A DNA stretch of 6,929 nt from NCBI GenBank assembly GCA_021804505.1, contig JAJZHL010000051.1, forward strand, positions 1 to 6,929, written 5' to 3'. This DNA is from Pseudomonadota bacterium. Lineage in GTDB: Bacteria > Pseudomonadota > Alphaproteobacteria > Rickettsiales > Rickettsiaceae. This document shows, one piece after another, positions 5,571 to 6,929 of this stretch. The position numbers and the translations under genes were made by a program. Each line of letters begins with the position of its first letter. Position 1 is the first letter of the stretch. The notes under the pieces are model-generated. The model saw only the letters and a list, made by a program, of their open reading frames with translations. It searched no databases and was not told where the DNA came from.

Positions 5571-5599
5571 AAATGAATATTGTGTTGAATAAGATGTGA

Positions 5600-5611
5600 A
5601 AAAGTAGTATA
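5600..5611 (+). repeat. 12-base direct repeat, copy 2
   Basis: Exact second copy of AAAAGTAGTATA (first at 5435-5446), 18 bases before the large inverted repeat. Confidence 0.35.
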
Positions 5612-5629
5612 CAAGCGTTCTATGTAAAT

Positions 5630-5670
5630 AGCGCACGTTGATAAAAATTTCATTTTTACCAACGTGCGCT
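5630..5670. repeat. 41-base nearly perfect inverted repeat in the oriT candidate
   Basis: AGCGCACGTTG (5630-5640) pairs perfectly with CAACGTGCGCT (5660-5670). After one A/C mismatch, TAAAAAT (5642-5648) pairs with ATTTTTA (5652-5658), leaving a 3-base loop. This is the strongest dyad in the window. The right arm runs into GTGCGCTC, close to the GTGCGCCC of RSF1010-type nick sites. It is about 100 bases before traA, so it is probably a relaxosome or regulator binding site. Terminator function is unlikely because no T-run follows on the + strand. Confidence 0.8.
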
Positions 5671-5704
5671 CAGAGCAGGAATAGAAAGACATTACCTCTT
5701 TATT

Positions 5705-5732
5705 TGGACAAGCTTTCTTATAAAAAGATAAC
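5705..5732 (+). promoter_or_regulatory. candidate sigma-70 promoter for traA
   Basis: TGGACA (5705-5710, 5 of 6 to TTGACA), a 16-base spacer, then GATAAC (5727-5732, 4 of 6). A start near 5739 would give a leader of about 35 bases carrying the ribosome binding site AAGGAA (5760-5765). It lies just after the large inverted repeat, so TraA or an accessory protein bound there could affect traA expression. Confidence 0.35.
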
Positions 5733-5773
5733 ACTTAACGTCAACAGAAAGATAGCTACAAGGAACCCTACTA

Positions 5774-6929
5774 ATGGCGCAATATCATGCACATACACAG
5801 GTAATAGGTAAGAGCGATGGTAGAAGCGCTGTTGCAGCTGCTGCATACCGAAGTGCAAGTAGGTTAGTAGAGCAAATTATTGACCGTGAAACTGGCGTTA
5901 CAACAGAAAAAGTATGGGATTACCGCAGAAAGAAAGGGGTGGTTTTTAGCGAGATATTTGTGCCAGAAGAATGGCCAGGCTTCGCTCGTGGTTACCAAAG
6001 AGAGAAACTATGGAACGATGTTACTAGGAGAGAATTACGCGTAGATGGGCAATTATCACGCGAATTTGATATGGCTCTTCCTATAGAACTCAGTAAGGAG
6101 CAGAATATTGAAGTATTGAAAGAAATAGCCGAGACATGCTTTGTTAAGTATGGAATGATAGCAGATTGCAATATGCACCTTGATAATGAGAATAATCCGC
6201 ATTTTCATGTGATGCTTACGATGAGAGATTTAGTAAGAGAAGAAGATGGTACTGTTGAATTTGGTTTAAAGAACAGAACTTGGAATAGTAAAGTATTCTT
6301 ACTAAATACTAGGGAGCAAATTGCAAATATTATCAATAAGCACTTAGAGTTACACGGGTATATAAGCAAAGTATCTCATTTGTCTCACGCTGCTAGGGGA
6401 ATAGGGTTAGTACCTACTGTGCATGAAGGACCGGCAGGGTATATTAATGCTTCGGAACTGCGAGCATTAAATGAACAAATTATAGCAGAAAACGCAGCTG
6501 CAATTAGAGAGAATCCAGAGCTAGTCTTTCAGAAATTATCAATTAATAAGCCAGTATTTACCAAAGAAGAAATAGCTAAAGCCTTATCTGATGCTTTATA
6601 TAGTGGTATTGAGCTTAATGCCAAGGCATTAGAGTCTCCTGATACTAAAGAGAAAGTGGTAGTAGCAAAGGTAGCAGAAGTAAAGTCAGAAGAAGTGGGT
6701 GAGGCGGAGGCTAATAGTAATACAACCGTATTACCATCTATTGCCTCGGCTGATAATCTTACCGACGGTAATAGTGCTACCCATAAAGCTGATTTCTTTG
6801 GTTCCGAAGAGCTTATACCTGACGTATTTGCTTCTGAATTTATGCTGGCTTACCTGAAACTAATGAGCTCCGATAAGATTAGTTTGATCAATGCAAGTGA
6901 CCTTAGGGGTAGAACGCTTTATGCTCTGA
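5774..6929 (+). CDS. traA: TraA-type conjugative relaxase (MOBQ, MobA/MobL family), 5' part only
   Basis: The relaxase nicks oriT and stays covalently attached to the transferred strand. The first 385 codons are present and the frame is open at the window edge. Relaxase motifs are complete: MAQYH start; S-A-V-A-A-A-A-Y-R-S with Y25, the same position as the catalytic tyrosine of RSF1010 MobA; R-E-F-D-M-A-L-P-I-E-L (97-107); and the metal-binding histidines in MHLDNENNPHFHVMLTMR (H135, H143, H145). Also typical are the W170/N178 region and PTVHEGPAGY (214-223). Residues about 285-350 are an acidic, low-complexity linker. DLRGRTLY (376-383) matches the segment that in TraA precedes the helicase domain, whose Walker motifs would lie beyond the window. 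AGGAA sits 8 bases before the ATG. No frameshift is seen in the visible part. It diverges from traC, as in Ti plasmids and RAGE elements. Confidence 0.93.
   Translation, partial: MAQYHAHTQVIGKSDGRSAVAAAAYRSASRLVEQIIDRETGVTTEKVWDYRRKKGVVFSEIFVPEEWPGFARGYQREKLWNDVTRRELRVDGQLSREFDMALPIELSKEQNIEVLKEIAETCFVKYGMIADCNMHLDNENNPHFHVMLTMRDLVREEDGTVEFGLKNRTWNSKVFLLNTREQIANIINKHLELHGYISKVSHLSHAARGIGLVPTVHEGPAGYINASELRALNEQIIAENAAAIRENPELVFQKLSINKPVFTKEEIAKALSDALYSGIELNAKALESPDTKEKVVVAKVAEVKSEEVGEAEANSNTTVLPSIASADNLTDGNSATHKADFFGSEELIPDVFASEFMLAYLKLMSSDKISLINASDLRGRTLYAL

Larger units (their letters stand above)
5365..5773. other. traC-traA intergenic region, candidate origin of transfer (oriT)
   Basis: In Ti-plasmid-type systems oriT lies between the divergent traC and traA genes, and this 409-base gap is in the same place. 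It holds a 12-base direct repeat, a G+C-rich hairpin cluster (5524-5570) in otherwise A+T-rich DNA, a 41-base inverted repeat (5630-5670), and a promoter and ribosome binding site for traA. Two sites resemble the MOBQ nick sequence known from RSF1010 (TAAGTGCGCCCT): around 5540-5551 and around 5661-5672, each about 8 of 12 bases. The oriT assignment is an inference from position and structure; the nick site is not resolved. Confidence 0.55.

Noticed and set aside
5552..5734. 60-codon - strand reading frame in the traC-traA gap
   Set aside because: It covers the 41-base inverted repeat and part of the hairpin cluster, has no family resemblance, and would sit in the oriT candidate. Structure-bearing noncoding DNA is the better reading.

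Overview
The window is AT-rich (about one third G+C) and carries part of an integrative conjugative element of the Rickettsiales type. On the right, the 5' part of a TraA-type (MOBQ) relaxase gene on the + strand diverges from two small tra genes of the Ti-plasmid traC/traD kind on the - strand. This layout and the AT bias fit the RAGE (Rickettsiales amplified genetic element) family of Rickettsia, Orientia and Megaira-like bacteria. The genus is inferred from gene content, not read from a marker gene.

Right part (about 4.8-6.9 kb): traD and traC (-), a 409-base intergenic region rich in inverted repeats that is the expected place of oriT, and traA (+), which runs off the window before its helicase part. 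The oriT candidate holds a G+C-rich pair of hairpins, a nearly perfect 41-base inverted repeat and a 12-base direct repeat. Two sites resemble the MOBQ nick sequence.

Middle and left part (about 0.25-4.7 kb): downstream of traD, where Ti-like elements normally carry traG, there are instead six - strand genes, all predicted to be membrane anchored. Two of them (243 and 383 codons) share a C-terminal domain of about 175 residues on different membrane anchors (one versus five segments). Between them is a 102-residue single-pass protein. Further left are a multi-pass 178-residue protein, a single-pass 125-residue protein and a 212-residue small heat-shock protein with an N-terminal membrane segment. 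Charge distribution places the shared domain outside the inner membrane, and its only two cysteines are conserved in both copies. Apart from the Hsp20, I recognise none of these families.

How they may work together (inference): traA, traC, traD and oriT are the DNA-processing side of transfer. The - strand block looks like cargo or an envelope-associated module, with promoter-like sequences ahead of the 243-, 102- and 178-codon genes. No rRNA, tRNA, CRISPR array, transposase or integrase was seen.
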